Source: Thermophilibacter provencensis (GTDB lineage Bacteria > Actinomycetota > Coriobacteriia > Coriobacteriales > Atopobiaceae). From it: a stretch of DNA of 64,000 nt. The translations under genes were made by a program, and so were the position numbers. The DNA lies in NCBI RefSeq assembly GCF_030372065.1, contig NZ_JAUDEA010000005.1, positions 84,778 through 148,777 on the forward strand, read 5' to 3'. Below, one piece after another: positions 1-10,244 of this stretch (positions within the stretch are counted from its first letter, which is position 1; each line of letters starts with the position of its first letter). The notes beneath the pieces were generated by a model. The model was not told where the DNA came from. It searched no databases and was given only the letters and a program-made list of their open reading frames with translations.

Positions 1-263
1 GCGATGACATCAATGCCAGCATGTTCGTAGAAACGGTGGTCCTCAATAGCCACAACCGCGCGGAGGTACGTCTCCGGAAGATCTTCCATGGCGACAAAAC
101 CGGGTTGAGAGCGCACTTCTTCAACGGTCTGCTCAAGAGAGCTTGCCTTGAGTGCCTCTCGATAGAGCGCATAGCCGCGCCAGGTGAGTGCCAATGCCGC
201 CAAGAGCGCCAAAACAAGTGCCGCGAAAAGAACCCGTCGGAGCAGCCTCAGAAATGACCTCAT
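1..263 (-). CDS. GT51 peptidoglycan glycosyltransferase (PBP1-type or monofunctional), N-terminal fragment
   Basis: Only the first 87 codons lie in the window; the gene runs off the left edge. The protein starts with a basic stretch and one membrane segment at about residues 8-28. At residues 73-86 it has the GT51 signature AIEDHRFYEHAGID, whose Glu74 is the expected catalytic glutamate. GT51 enzymes polymerise lipid II into glycan strands outside the membrane. The ATG at 263 is preceded by GGGAGGG, a good ribosome binding site. Whether a transpeptidase domain follows (class A PBP) or the protein is monofunctional cannot be seen here. Confidence 0.85.
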   Translation of the reverse strand, partial: MRSFLRLLRRVLFAALVLALLAALALTWRGYALYREALKASSLEQTVEEVRSQPGFVAMEDLPETYLRAVVAIEDHRFYEHAGIDVI

Positions 264-384
264 GAACCCTCCCTTCGCCTTGACTGTATTGTGACGAGAG
301 CGCCTACCGGGGGCCATGAGCTTGGCTTACGCTAGCGTGACGCTTTTGAAAGGTTTGCGAGGTCCCTCCGTCTCAAAAAAGTTG

Positions 385-412
385 TTGACGCGAGCGCTCA
401 CTCTGGTATAGT
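385..412 (+). promoter_or_regulatory. Promoter of the tRNA-Ala gene
   Basis: TTGACG (385-390) and TATAGT (407-412) are separated by 16 bp, and a TG one base before the -10 gives an extended -10. The tRNA begins 16 bases after the -10, so the leader would be very short. This is the best tRNA promoter in the window. Confidence 0.7.
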
Positions 413-428
413 TACTTCCGCACCAAAT

Positions 429-504
429 GGGGATATAGCTCAGTTGGGAGAGCGCGTGACTGGCAGTCACGAGGTCAGGGGTTCGAACCCCCTTATCTCC
501 ACCA
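429..504 (+). tRNA. tRNA-Ala (anticodon GGC)
   Basis: The acceptor arms GGGGATA and TATCTCC pair and contain the G3-U70 wobble pair that is the alanine identity element. The anticodon arm has stem CGTGA/TCACG and loop CTGGCAG, giving anticodon GGC. The T loop TTCGAAC is normal and CCA is encoded at 502-504. Confidence 0.95.
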
Positions 505-512
505 TGTAAATG

Positions 513-542
513 ACGGCGGCGGCTTCGGTCGCCGCCTTTTTT
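513..542 (+). terminator. Rho-independent terminator after tRNA-Ala
   Basis: GGCGGCGGC and GCCGCC pair around a TTCGGT loop and are followed by a run of T. It lies between the two tRNA genes, so they may be partly uncoupled. Confidence 0.8.
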
Positions 543-547
543 ACAAC

Positions 548-623
548 GGGCTCTTGGCGCAACGGTTAGCGCAGGGGACTCATAATCCCTGGGTTGGGGG
601 TTCGAATCCCTCAGGGCCCACCA
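548..623 (+). tRNA. tRNA with CAT anticodon (elongator Met or lysidine-type Ile2)
   Basis: Acceptor GGGCTCT pairs with AGGGCCC. The anticodon stem GGGGA/TCCCT holds loop CTCATAA, so the anticodon is CAT. The T loop is TTCGAAT and CCA is encoded. The first acceptor pair is a normal G-C, so this is not the initiator type. Elongator Met and Ile2 (modified by TilS) share this loop and I cannot separate them without identity-element models. Confidence 0.9.
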
Positions 624-632
624 TGGTTTCTG

Positions 633-664
633 CGACGACGACCCCTGAGGGTCGTCGTTTTTGT
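633..664 (+). terminator. Rho-independent terminator after the CAT tRNA
   Basis: ACGACGACCC and GGGTCGTCGT pair around a CTGA loop and are followed by TTTTG. It starts about 10 bases after the encoded CCA. Confidence 0.8.
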
Positions 665-671
665 TTATGTG

Positions 672-820
672 CGCCAGGTGTATGCTCCAGGTGTATTCGC
701 ACGTCGATACACCCGGCGCGCTATTTTCGTCGGGTCGATACACCTGGCGGGGAACTGGCGTGGTGCGGGATGCACCTGGCGGATGCACCTGGCGAATGCA
801 TCTGGTGGATGCACCCAGCG
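672..820 (+). repeat. Cluster of eight 12-mers, consensus ATRCACCTGGCG
   Basis: Copies start at 707, 738, 770, 783, 796 and 809 in the forward direction. Inverted copies lie at 672-683 and 687-696. The last four forward copies are spaced exactly 13 bp apart, so they form a small tandem array. No convincing gene covers the stretch. It lies between the tRNA terminator and the 3' end of the convergent acyltransferase gene. Confidence 0.75.
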
Positions 821-851
821 GCATGGCGTCGATTCTCGCAGACGGGCTCGC

Positions 852-897
852 AAAAATAGCGCGGGCCGACGCCCCCAGGGCACCGACCCGCGCTTTC
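852..897 (-). terminator. Terminator of the acyltransferase gene
   Basis: AGCGCGGG at 858-865 pairs with CCCGCGCT at 887-894. Read on the reverse strand the stem is followed by ATTTTTG. It lies just past the stop codon of the gene at 915-2744. Confidence 0.7.
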
Positions 898-914
898 ACA
901 GCGAGAAGAACGTG

Positions 915-2744
915 CTAGCGGCCCGTGATTGCGCGCCGGAGCATCATCACGTACGCCTCGGCGCCCTCGGGGCGCAGATGCGTGCCATCGTTCCAGAAGT
1001 ACTCGTCGTGGCCCGCGCTCTCCGCATACCAGTCGATGACCTCGACGTTGTCGTACTGCTCCGCAACGCTCTTGAAGAGCTCGTTGTTCATGTCCTGCAG
1101 CGCCATCGGGACGCGCGTGGTCACGAGGTAGACCTTCTTGTCGGGGCCGGCGGCGTCAATGAGCGCCTTCACCTGGTCCTCGCGCGCCACGCCGTTGTTG
1201 CCAAGGGCAAAGACGACGACGTCCGCGCCGTGTCCGTCGGCAACGCACTGGTTGTACACGTCAAGGCCGGTTCCGAGCTGGCGGCCAACCTCGGAGTCGA
1301 TCCAACCGTTGGGAAAGACGCGCTGGAACTGCGTGGCGGCGCCCAGGGAGACGGAGTCGCCCACGAGCAGCACGTTGGCGTCGGTGGCGCCCGTCTCAAC
1401 GTCAACGTCGTAGTTCAGGCGGTTGATGGTGTCGAGCGCGCTCGCAAAGGCGGTGTTCACGAGGTAGGTACCGGTGGCGTCGTACGCGTCCTTCTCGGGG
1501 TTGAACTGTGCCATCTGAGTATCCGTTCCCTGCTGATCGGTTGGAACCCCCGTCTGCTCGGCGCTGATGGGGGCAAGGCTCACAACAAGAACGCCCACAA
1601 GCGCGGCAGCCTGAAGCGCGTGAGAGAGGCGCAGCCCTCCGACAAGCCTGGGCGTGTGGTCGCTGCGCTCGATGAGCCGGTAGGAGAGCTCCGCCGCAAC
1701 AGCGATGACAACAAACTCGATCACCCAGCCCCACCAGGGGAGCTCCGTCGTCCTGGTTGCCGGGTTCATGATGAGCAGCAATGGGTAGTGCCAGAGGTAG
1801 AGGGCAAAGCCGCGCTTGCCTGCGCCCGAGAGCGGAGCGAGGCCCAGAAGGCCCGAGAGCAGCCCGACGGACGGGCGCGACACCACGCCGATGACGATGG
1901 CCGTGAGCACGGCCGCGAGCAGCATGCCCCCGCGGTAGGCAAACTCGGAGTAGCCGTTGAGGGTGACCATCATGACGACGATTCCCGCAATCGCGGCCAC
2001 GCCCGCGAGGTCGTAGACCCACCACGGCAGCTGACGACGAGCGGCGCGCTTTCCGGACCCCGCGTCCCACGTGATGTTCCAGCCCTTGCCACGCGTGATG
2101 ATTGCGCACCATGCGCCCACGAGCAGCTCCGCGGCACGCGTGTCCGGCCCATAGTAGATGCGGTTGGTGTCTCCCAGCGGGTCATAGAGCACGGCCATAA
2201 GCACCGTCGAGGCAATCGCGAGGACGGCGACCGCGCCCGCCGCGACGCTGCGCTTCTTGAAGACCTTGGAGAGAATGAGCAGCAAAAGCGGCCAGACAAG
2301 GTAGAACTGCATCGTCACGCCCACAAACCACAGGTGGGTGAGCGGCGAGGGGAGGCCCGCGGCAGCAAAGTACGAGACGTTGCGGACTATGTAGTAGATG
2401 TTCTCAAAGAAGAGCAGCGCGGGAATGGCGTCGGTCTTGACCTTGGGAAGAAGCGCCTGCGAGAAGAGCGCGCAGAGAAGGGCCACCACGCCCACGAGCA
2501 CGAGCATCGAGGGAAGCATGCGCGCAACGCGCCGCACCATGAAGCGAAGATAGTCAAAGCCGCCCTTCTTGGACATGCTGCGCTCGATGGAGAGCGTGAT
2601 GAGATACCCCGTGAGGACAAAGAAGACGGTGACGCCAAAGTAGCCGCCCGGAAGCCAGGTGGCGTTGGCGTGATAGACGATGATTGCCGCAATGGCGAGG
2701 ATTCTCAGTCCGTCGAGCGCGGCGACCTTTCTCGTGGCCGACAT
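915..2744 (-). CDS. Membrane acyltransferase (acyltransferase-3 family) with C-terminal SGNH domain
   Basis: 609 residues. The first ~380 form a polytopic acyltransferase-3 domain with the conserved N-terminal His (IVYHAN, His25) and a GYFGVTVFFVLTGYLIT segment. The extracytoplasmic tail carries an SGNH hydrolase-like domain: GDSVSLGA with Ser464, and DGTH at 586-589 supplying the Asp/His pair. This fused layout is that of OatA/OafA-type enzymes, which move acetyl groups across the membrane to sugars of peptidoglycan, teichoic acid or capsule. The exact acceptor cannot be told. The gene stands alone, with its own promoter and terminator. Confidence 0.88.
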   Translation of the reverse strand: MSATRKVAALDGLRILAIAAIIVYHANATWLPGGYFGVTVFFVLTGYLITLSIERSMSKKGGFDYLRFMVRRVARMLPSMLVLVGVVALLCALFSQALLPKVKTDAIPALLFFENIYYIVRNVSYFAAAGLPSPLTHLWFVGVTMQFYLVWPLLLLILSKVFKKRSVAAGAVAVLAIASTVLMAVLYDPLGDTNRIYYGPDTRAAELLVGAWCAIITRGKGWNITWDAGSGKRAARRQLPWWVYDLAGVAAIAGIVVMMVTLNGYSEFAYRGGMLLAAVLTAIVIGVVSRPSVGLLSGLLGLAPLSGAGKRGFALYLWHYPLLLIMNPATRTTELPWWGWVIEFVVIAVAAELSYRLIERSDHTPRLVGGLRLSHALQAAALVGVLVVSLAPISAEQTGVPTDQQGTDTQMAQFNPEKDAYDATGTYLVNTAFASALDTINRLNYDVDVETGATDANVLLVGDSVSLGAATQFQRVFPNGWIDSEVGRQLGTGLDVYNQCVADGHGADVVVFALGNNGVAREDQVKALIDAAGPDKKVYLVTTRVPMALQDMNNELFKSVAEQYDNVEVIDWYAESAGHDEYFWNDGTHLRPEGAEAYVMMLRRAITGR

Positions 2745-2797
2745 GTGACCCTCTCTCTAGTACTCGCCCGTGGGGGCGTGGCGTCTCACGCAACCAT

Positions 2798-2826
2798 TCT
2801 ATAGTCAGAAGGGGCCTTCGGCACAA
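2798..2826 (-). promoter_or_regulatory. Candidate promoter of the acyltransferase gene
   Basis: On the reverse strand TTGTGC (2826-2821) is followed after 17 bp by TATAGA (2803-2798). The -10 sits about 55 bases ahead of the ATG at 2744. The rest of the 240-bp gap to the divergent VOC gene shows no gene. Confidence 0.55.
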
Positions 2827-2985
2827 GAAGGAGCTTGACCACGAGAAGAGCCGATTCTCCACACCGCTAGTTGAGGGACGCCCCCTGGGCCGCCGGGACA
2901 TTCTGCGGACTCCTCGTGAGGTTGCTGCTGATGATCCGTGGCGTGGCATATACTCATAGAGTTTGCTTCGACGAGAGGGGACATC

Positions 2986-3369
2986 ATGACCGCAGAGAGT
3001 CCGGTCGATCTGTTTGACCTGCATATCGCCCACGTTGGCATCAATGCCCAGAGCCCCCAGGAGGCCGAGGGCGTGGCCAACCTCCTCTGTGCGCTGCTCG
3101 GGATCGAGCGGGGCGAGGAACCCTTCCCCGTCTCCGCGTTTGCCGGCACTCTCGTTGAGGTCATGAACAACGGCGGTCGGGGAGAGAAGGGCCACATCGG
3201 CCTACACGTTAACGACATCGATGCCGCCATCGCTTGGTACGAGTCGCGCGGCATCGAGTTTGACGAGCGCTCCCGCACCCTCTGCCCTGACGGCTCCGGC
3301 CGCACCTACCTCATCTACTTCAAGGAGCAGATCGCTGGCTTTGCGATCCACCTCACCATCGCGGACTAG
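2986..3369 (+). CDS. VOC (glyoxalase/bleomycin-resistance fold) protein
   Basis: 127 residues beginning MTAESPVDLF. The start at 2986 is chosen because GAGAGGGG precedes it at good spacing; an upstream in-frame start at 2938 has no ribosome binding site. The sequence resembles one VOC module: an N-terminal strand with HVGINAQSP and a later HVNDIDAAIAWYESRGIEF typical of these folds. VOC proteins are metal-dependent lyases, isomerases or binding proteins. No substrate can be assigned. It is followed after 15 bp by the ABC-F gene. Confidence 0.7.
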   Translation: MTAESPVDLFDLHIAHVGINAQSPQEAEGVANLLCALLGIERGEEPFPVSAFAGTLVEVMNNGGRGEKGHIGLHVNDIDAAIAWYESRGIEFDERSRTLCPDGSGRTYLIYFKEQIAGFAIHLTIAD

Positions 3370-3384
3370 CACAAGGATAAGCAC

Positions 3385-5365
<1,981 letters not shown>

Positions 5366-5373
<8 letters not shown>

Positions 5374-5659
5374 GACCCTGCTCCCGAGCCTTCTTCGCGT
5401 GCTCGCACGGGTGCTTAGGGTATGCGCCTGGGTGCTCGTTGCGCTTGTCGTGGCAGATGCCGTGCTGCCCGCGGGGCCTCGTGCGCTGCTCCTGCCGGTC
5501 AACTCACTCATCTCTCAGCTCATGCCGGCTCCGATGAGCGGTCTCTTCGTCTTTCAGACGCCCTTTGAGGGCGCCTTCAGGGGAGACTTTGCCATCGTTG
5601 CTATAGTGTTGCTCGTGCTCGACTGGATCTGCTGTCGCGTTTCTGCCTCGCTGCGCTAG
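5366..5659 (+). CDS. Small membrane protein of unknown function
   Basis: 97 residues from a GTG start that overlaps the end of the ABC-F gene, so it is probably translationally coupled. Two hydrophobic segments are visible, about residues 15-40 and 72-90, joined by a loop with [18 protein letters not shown] do not recognise a family. The gene lies between the ABC-F and M50 protease genes in one apparent operon. Confidence 0.6.
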
Positions 5660-5680
5660 CGCCGCGAGAGGGGAGAGGCC

Positions 5681-6382
5681 GTGCTCTACTCAACCGAACA
5701 GCTCGTCTCCATTGCGGTGACCGTGCTCCTCGTGATGTTCTCGGCCATCGTGCACGAGGTCGCCCACGGGTGGGTTGCCTATCGTCTCGGGGACCCCACG
5801 GCCAAGGAGGCGGGCCGCCTCACGCTTGATCCGCGCGCCCATCTCGACGGCTTTGGCTCAGTTCTGCTGCCGCTCATCATGGCATTTCTCGGCGGGCCGG
5901 TCTTTGCCTTTGCGCGCCCGGTGCCCTATAACCCCTACCGGCTGCGCCACCCGCGCAGGGACGAGCTCCTCGTTGCCTTGGCGGGGCCTGCCTCCAACGT
6001 GCTCCAGGCGCTCGTTGGCACGGCTCTTCTCGGCGCGTTCTGGTCCCTTGCTCCGGGCGCCTACGCATCCGGCACGCTCTCCCTCGAACTGGTGGGGGGC
6101 ACCCTCGATCTGCTCACAACCTACGTCTACGTGAACCTGGTGCTCTGCTTCTTCAACCTCATTCCCTTCCCGCCGCTCGACGGCTCCAAGGTGGTCCTCT
6201 TCTTCCTCAAGGGGGATGCGAGAAGAAAGTTCTACGAGCTCAGCCAGTACGCGATGGTGGGACTCATCCTCATTCTCTACGTTCTGCCCACCGTCTTGGG
6301 CTTTGACCCGCTCGGCATCTATCTCAACGCCACCGCGGGCAGGTTCTATGACGCGCTCGTCACGCTGGCAACGGGGGTGTAG
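5681..6382 (+). CDS. Site-2 protease family (M50) membrane metalloprotease
   Basis: 233 residues, GTG start after GAGAGGGGAGAG. Zinc motif HEVAH at 25-29 lies in the first membrane segment, and NLIPFPPLDG near 155-168 supplies the conserved downstream Asp. This is the short, PDZ-less M50B (YwhC/Rip3-like) type, which cuts transmembrane segments inside the membrane. The substrate is unknown. It directly precedes scpA, a neighbour order seen in many Gram-positive genomes. Confidence 0.9.
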   Translation: MLYSTEQLVSIAVTVLLVMFSAIVHEVAHGWVAYRLGDPTAKEAGRLTLDPRAHLDGFGSVLLPLIMAFLGGPVFAFARPVPYNPYRLRHPRRDELLVALAGPASNVLQALVGTALLGAFWSLAPGAYASGTLSLELVGGTLDLLTTYVYVNLVLCFFNLIPFPPLDGSKVVLFFLKGDARRKFYELSQYAMVGLILILYVLPTVLGFDPLGIYLNATAGRFYDALVTLATGV

Positions 6383-6385
6383 GCC

Positions 6386-7261
6386 GTGTCGTACCGCGTC
6401 CGCACCCAGACCTACTCCGGTCCCTTTGACCTGCTTCTCCAGCTGGTGAGCAGGCAGAAGGTCACCATTGGCTCCATCTCCATCTCCGAGGTCGCAAACC
6501 AGTACCTCGAGGAGGTCGAGCGCATGGCCGACCTTGACCTCGACGTCGCGAGCGACTTTGTCCTCGTTGCCTCAACGCTTCTTGACATCAAGGCCGCGTC
6601 GCTCGTTCCCGACGAGGCGATCAGGCGCTCGGTGGACGAGCTTGACGAGGAGGGCGACGACCTCGAGGGGCTTACCCCCGACGAGGCGCGCGAGGTTCTC
6701 ATTGCCCGCCTCATTGCCTATAAGCAGTTCAGGGGCGCCGCCTCGGCTCTCGCCGCCCGTGCGGAGGCAGAGGGTCGCATGCACCCCAGGACCATCGGGC
6801 CCGACCCCGAGTTCCTGGGCCTCATGCCGGACTATCTCGAGGGCATCACGCTGCGCAGCCTCGCCGTCATCTGTGCGGACATCGACAGCCGTCGAGAGAC
6901 CTTCCTGCTTGAGGCGGAGCACGTGGCCCCCAAGCGTCTTCCCGTTGCGCTCACCGTTGCCGCCGTCGACCGGCTCGTGCGCGGCCGCGGCCGGGTGAGC
7001 TTCTCGGAGCTCATTGACGGGCAGGAGACGCCCGAGGTCGTTGTGGCCAACTTCCTCGCCATCCTCGAGCTCTACAAGCGCGGGCTTGCCACCATCCGCC
7101 AGGACGAGCTCTTCGGTGACATCCTCATCGATCACGTTGAGGGTGCCGCGCCCTACGAGCTCGACGAGTCCGTTCTCGCCGAGATTGAGGCCGAGGGCGA
7201 CTATCCCCAGCAAACCGACGTTTCCGCCGCCCCGGCGGCTGTTGCGACCAGCGAGAGGTGA
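6386..7261 (+). CDS. scpA: Segregation and condensation protein A
   Basis: 291 residues from GTG 6386, three bases after the protease stop. The N-terminal region YSGPFDLLLQLVSRQKVTI is the typical ScpA kleisin signature, followed by an acidic linker and a C-terminal winged-helix region. ScpA bridges the SMC ATPase heads and with ScpB compacts and separates the chromosome. The stop overlaps the start region of scpB. No smc gene lies in the window. Confidence 0.95.
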   Translation: MSYRVRTQTYSGPFDLLLQLVSRQKVTIGSISISEVANQYLEEVERMADLDLDVASDFVLVASTLLDIKAASLVPDEAIRRSVDELDEEGDDLEGLTPDEAREVLIARLIAYKQFRGAASALAARAEAEGRMHPRTIGPDPEFLGLMPDYLEGITLRSLAVICADIDSRRETFLLEAEHVAPKRLPVALTVAAVDRLVRGRGRVSFSELIDGQETPEVVVANFLAILELYKRGLATIRQDELFGDILIDHVEGAAPYELDESVLAEIEAEGDYPQQTDVSAAPAAVATSER

Positions 7262-7266
7262 TGACC

Positions 7267-7986
7267 ATGCCAGGACTTGAGAGGCTCGAGTCTGGTTCGC
7301 TCAAGGGGCTGCTCGAGGCCCTGCTGCTCGTCTCTGACGACTCCGTGCCCGCCACCGAGCTCGCGCGCGCTGCGGGTGCGGAGCCCGGGGAGGTTGCCTC
7401 CACGCTCGCCGAGCTCGCCGCAGAATACGAGGACGCCAACCGCGGCTTCCAGCTGCGCGAGGTGGCTGGGGGATGGCGGCTCTTCACGCACCCCGCCTAC
7501 CATGACCAGGTTGCGGACTACGTGCTCTCCTGGGACACGCGTCGCCTCTCTCAGGCCGCCCTCGAGACGCTCGCCGTCATCGCCTACCATCAGCCCGTCA
7601 CGCGCGAGGGCGTGCGCGCCATCCGTGGCGTCAACTCGGACGGCGTCATCGCCTCACTTCGCGAGAAGGGCCTCGTTCGCGAGGTCGGTCGCGAGAGGGA
7701 CCGCGGCCAGGCCCAGCTCTGGGGCACCACGCGCCTCTTCCTCGAGCACTTTGGGCTGAGGAGCCTGCGCGAGCTGCCGCCGCTCGAGGACTTTGCCCCC
7801 GATGAGGAGTCCCGCCGCTTCATCCGTGAGCGGCTCTCCGGGCGCTCCATCCAGTCGACGCTCGAGGAGGCGGAGGCAGATATCGACGAGGAGCGCGCGC
7901 TGCTCGAGGACTACGACGAGGATGGGGTCGCCGACGATGCCGCCGGCTCCGCTTCCGGGGAAACGGGCGTGAGCGAAGATGAGTGA
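7267..7986 (+). CDS. scpB: Segregation and condensation protein B
   Basis: 239 residues if translation starts at ATG 7267, which follows AGAGGTGAT, close to the full anti-Shine-Dalgarno match. ATG 7261 and GTG 7258 are alternatives. The tandem winged helices include LETLAVIAYHQPVTREGV and RGVNSDGVI, both hallmark ScpB segments. The acidic C-terminal tail (~30 residues) is variable in the family. ScpB dimers bind ScpA in the SMC complex. It overlaps the next gene by 8 bp. Confidence 0.95.
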   Translation: MPGLERLESGSLKGLLEALLLVSDDSVPATELARAAGAEPGEVASTLAELAAEYEDANRGFQLREVAGGWRLFTHPAYHDQVADYVLSWDTRRLSQAALETLAVIAYHQPVTREGVRAIRGVNSDGVIASLREKGLVREVGRERDRGQAQLWGTTRLFLEHFGLRSLRELPPLEDFAPDEESRRFIRERLSGRSIQSTLEEAEADIDEERALLEDYDEDGVADDAAGSASGETGVSEDE

Positions 7987-8800
7987 TCCCATCCGTGAGG
8001 ACGGGCTCTACCCCATGCGCCTGCAGCGCTTTCTCGCGCGCGCGGGCGTTGCGAGCAGGCGCGGCTCGGAACGGCTCATGACCGCGGGCCGCGTGCGCGT
8101 GAACGGCGTCGTGGTGAGCGAGCTTGGCAGCAAGGTCGACCCGGCCCATGACGTGGTGACCGTCGACGGGGTGGAGTGCCGCATCGCGACGGGTCCCACC
8201 TGCCTCATGCTCTACAAGCCCGTGGGCTACCTCACCACGATGAGCGACCCCTACGGTCGCCCGACGGTGGCCGACCTCGTTCCCGTGGCCGATCACCCCG
8301 GCCTCTACCCGGTGGGCAGGCTTGACATGGACACCACGGGCCTCCTGCTGTTCACGACCGACGGTGACCTCGGGCAGGCGCTGCTTCACCCGTCGCGCCA
8401 CGTGACCAAGCACTACGTTGCCCTCGTCTCCGGGACGCCCGACGAGCGCGACCTTGACCGGCTGCGCGCGGGCGTGATGCTCGAGGACGGGCCTGCCGCC
8501 CCGGCGCGCGCGGAGCTCCTCTCGCCGCGCGACCCGCTCTTCTCGGTGGTGGCTCCCCATGGCGCGGGCCGTACGGGAGGCGGCGAGAAGAACGCGGTGG
8601 TGGGGCTCACCATCCACGAGGGCCGCAAGCACCAGGTGAAGAAGATGATGCAGGCGGTGGGCCATAAGGTGCTCCGTCTGCACCGCGACGCGTTTGGGCC
8701 GCTCGCGCTTTCCGGAATTGTGGAGGGCGCGTGGCGCGAGCTGAGCGAGAATGAGACCAGGGCGCTCGAGGCGCTCTGCAAAGGAAGGGAGCACCAGTGA
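7979..8800 (+). CDS. rluB: RsuA/RluB-type rRNA pseudouridine synthase
   Basis: 273 residues. An S4 RNA-binding domain (about 10-60, RLQRFLARAGVASRRGSERL) precedes the catalytic domain with GRLDMDTTGLLLFT, where the Asp at about 116 is the expected nucleophile. The family makes pseudouridine in rRNA. RluB (23S U2605) is the usual assignment for the copy beside scpB and cmk, but RsuA or RluE/F substrates cannot be excluded. Its ATG overlaps the end of scpB and its stop overlaps cmk. Confidence 0.9.
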   Translation: MSDPIREDGLYPMRLQRFLARAGVASRRGSERLMTAGRVRVNGVVVSELGSKVDPAHDVVTVDGVECRIATGPTCLMLYKPVGYLTTMSDPYGRPTVADLVPVADHPGLYPVGRLDMDTTGLLLFTTDGDLGQALLHPSRHVTKHYVALVSGTPDERDLDRLRAGVMLEDGPAAPARAELLSPRDPLFSVVAPHGAGRTGGGEKNAVVGLTIHEGRKHQVKKMMQAVGHKVLRLHRDAFGPLALSGIVEGAWRELSENETRALEALCKGREHQ

Positions 8801-9504
8801 TCGTTGCCATTGACGGGCCGTCCGGCTCGGGAAAGTCCTCCGTCGCGCGCGAGGTGGCGCGCCGTTGCGGCCTTACCTACCTGGACACGGGCGCCATGTA
8901 CCGCTCCGTTGCGTTCACGTGCCTCGATGGCGGCGTTGACCCCGAGGACGCCGAGGCCGTCGCTCGCGTTGCCCGGGAGATCGACATCGAGTTCCAGACG
9001 GACGAGGGCGGCCAGCGCGTGCGCGCCAACGGGAAGGACGTGACGAGCCAGATCCGCACCCCCGAGGTCGAGCTTGCGGTCTCTCCCGTCTCCGCAAACC
9101 CCGCCGTCCGCGAGGTCATGGTTGCCCTCCAGCGCCGCGCGGGCGAGCGCGGCGACGTGGTCGCCGAGGGGCGCGACATTGGCACCGTTGTCTTTCCCGC
9201 CGCGGACGTGAAGGTCTTTCTCAGCGCCTCGCCCGAGGCCCGCGCGCGCCGTCGCGCCGTGCAGCGCGGTGGGGGCAACCTTGCGACGGGGGAGAACGTT
9301 GTCGTTGACGAGGCCGCCGAGAAGGCGATTCTTGCCGACCTCGTGCGCCGCGACGAATACGACTCCACGCGCGAGGCCTCCCCCCTGCGCCCCGCCGAGG
9401 ACGCCGTGCGCATTGACTCCTCCGACCTCTCCTTTGAGCAGGTGGTCGCGACCATCCTCGCCCTCTCTCCCGAGCTTGCCGCCCGTGCCGAGAGGAGCGC
9501 CTAA
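8797..9504 (+). CDS. cmk: Cytidylate kinase
   Basis: 235 residues, GTG start after AAGGAAGGGAG. P-loop GPSGSGKSS at 7-15, then LDTGAMYR for nucleotide monophosphate binding, GRDIGTVVFPAADVKVFL and a lid region with RDEYDSTREASPL. It phosphorylates CMP and dCMP. The adjoining rluB and plsC genes match the common scpB-rluB-cmk-plsC order. Its stop overlaps the plsC start. Confidence 0.95.
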   Translation: MIVAIDGPSGSGKSSVAREVARRCGLTYLDTGAMYRSVAFTCLDGGVDPEDAEAVARVAREIDIEFQTDEGGQRVRANGKDVTSQIRTPEVELAVSPVSANPAVREVMVALQRRAGERGDVVAEGRDIGTVVFPAADVKVFLSASPEARARRRAVQRGGGNLATGENVVVDEAAEKAILADLVRRDEYDSTREASPLRPAEDAVRIDSSDLSFEQVVATILALSPELAARAERSA

Positions 9505-10244
9505 TGGCCGAGAAGGACGACGCCGCCCAGGCCGGGGGCCGCATGCGCGCCTTTGCGGGCAACAGCTTTGACGACTACTACGACCACGACATCCGCGAGC
9601 ACCCGCTTCCCGGGCGGCTCTTCATCGGAGCGATCGTGCGCATCCTCTGGGTGATCACCAAGTTCCTGTGGCCGTGGAAGATCGAGGGCGCCGAGCGCCT
9701 GCTGAATGACGCGCGCGGCCGCATCCTCATCATGAACCACGAGTCCATGCTCGACCCGGTGGTCGTCGTGGTCACGATGTGGCTCGCGCACGTTCCCGTG
9801 CGCATCGTCTACAAGAGCGACTTTGACCGAATCAGGCCCGCCACGTGGCTCTTCTCACGTGCAGGCGGCTTTCCCGTGGAGCGCGGCACCGCGGACATGA
9901 AGACGGTCCGCCGCGCCCGCGCCATGCTCATGCGCGGCGAGTGCGTGCTCATCTACCCCGAGGGTACCCGCGTGCGCGACGACGCGGACGAGAAGCCCCA
10001 CGGCGGCTACGCCATCATGGCCCAGCTCGCCAAGGCACCGGTTCAGCCCATCGCCATCATTGGTGCCCGTCACCTGCGCTTTAGGCGACCCGTGCTCATG
10101 CGGGTGGGGGAGCCCATCGAGTGGGGCGACCTTTCCGCCCAGAAGCGCAAGGAGCAGCTCGCCGAGATGGAGCGCACGGGTATGGAGCGCGTCTACCAGC
10201 TGCGCAACGACCTGCGTGCCGAGCACCCCGAGGTGAGGGACTGA
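9504..10244 (+). CDS. plsC: 1-acyl-sn-glycerol-3-phosphate acyltransferase
   Basis: 246 residues. The acyltransferase motif NHESMLDP (HX4D, His79 and Asp84) and the later FPVERG and YPEGTR (about 151) blocks are all present. The enzyme adds the second acyl chain to lysophosphatidate in membrane lipid synthesis and acts at the cytoplasmic face. The start codon overlaps the cmk stop and the stop overlaps the ispH start, so it is part of the same transcript. Confidence 0.92.
   Translation: MAEKDDAAQAGGRMRAFAGNSFDDYYDHDIREHPLPGRLFIGAIVRILWVITKFLWPWKIEGAERLLNDARGRILIMNHESMLDPVVVVVTMWLAHVPVRIVYKSDFDRIRPATWLFSRAGGFPVERGTADMKTVRRARAMLMRGECVLIYPEGTRVRDDADEKPHGGYAIMAQLAKAPVQPIAIIGARHLRFRRPVLMRVGEPIEWGDLSAQKRKEQLAEMERTGMERVYQLRNDLRAEHPEVRD

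Noticed and set aside
594..2804. A 736-residue forward reading frame
   Set aside because: It is the shadow of the acyltransferase gene on the other strand in GC-rich DNA and has no domain features.
2922..2954. Promoter of the VOC gene (TTGCTG and TATACT)
   Set aside because: The spacing of 21 bp is too long for a normal promoter and no better -35 was found, so it was not listed.
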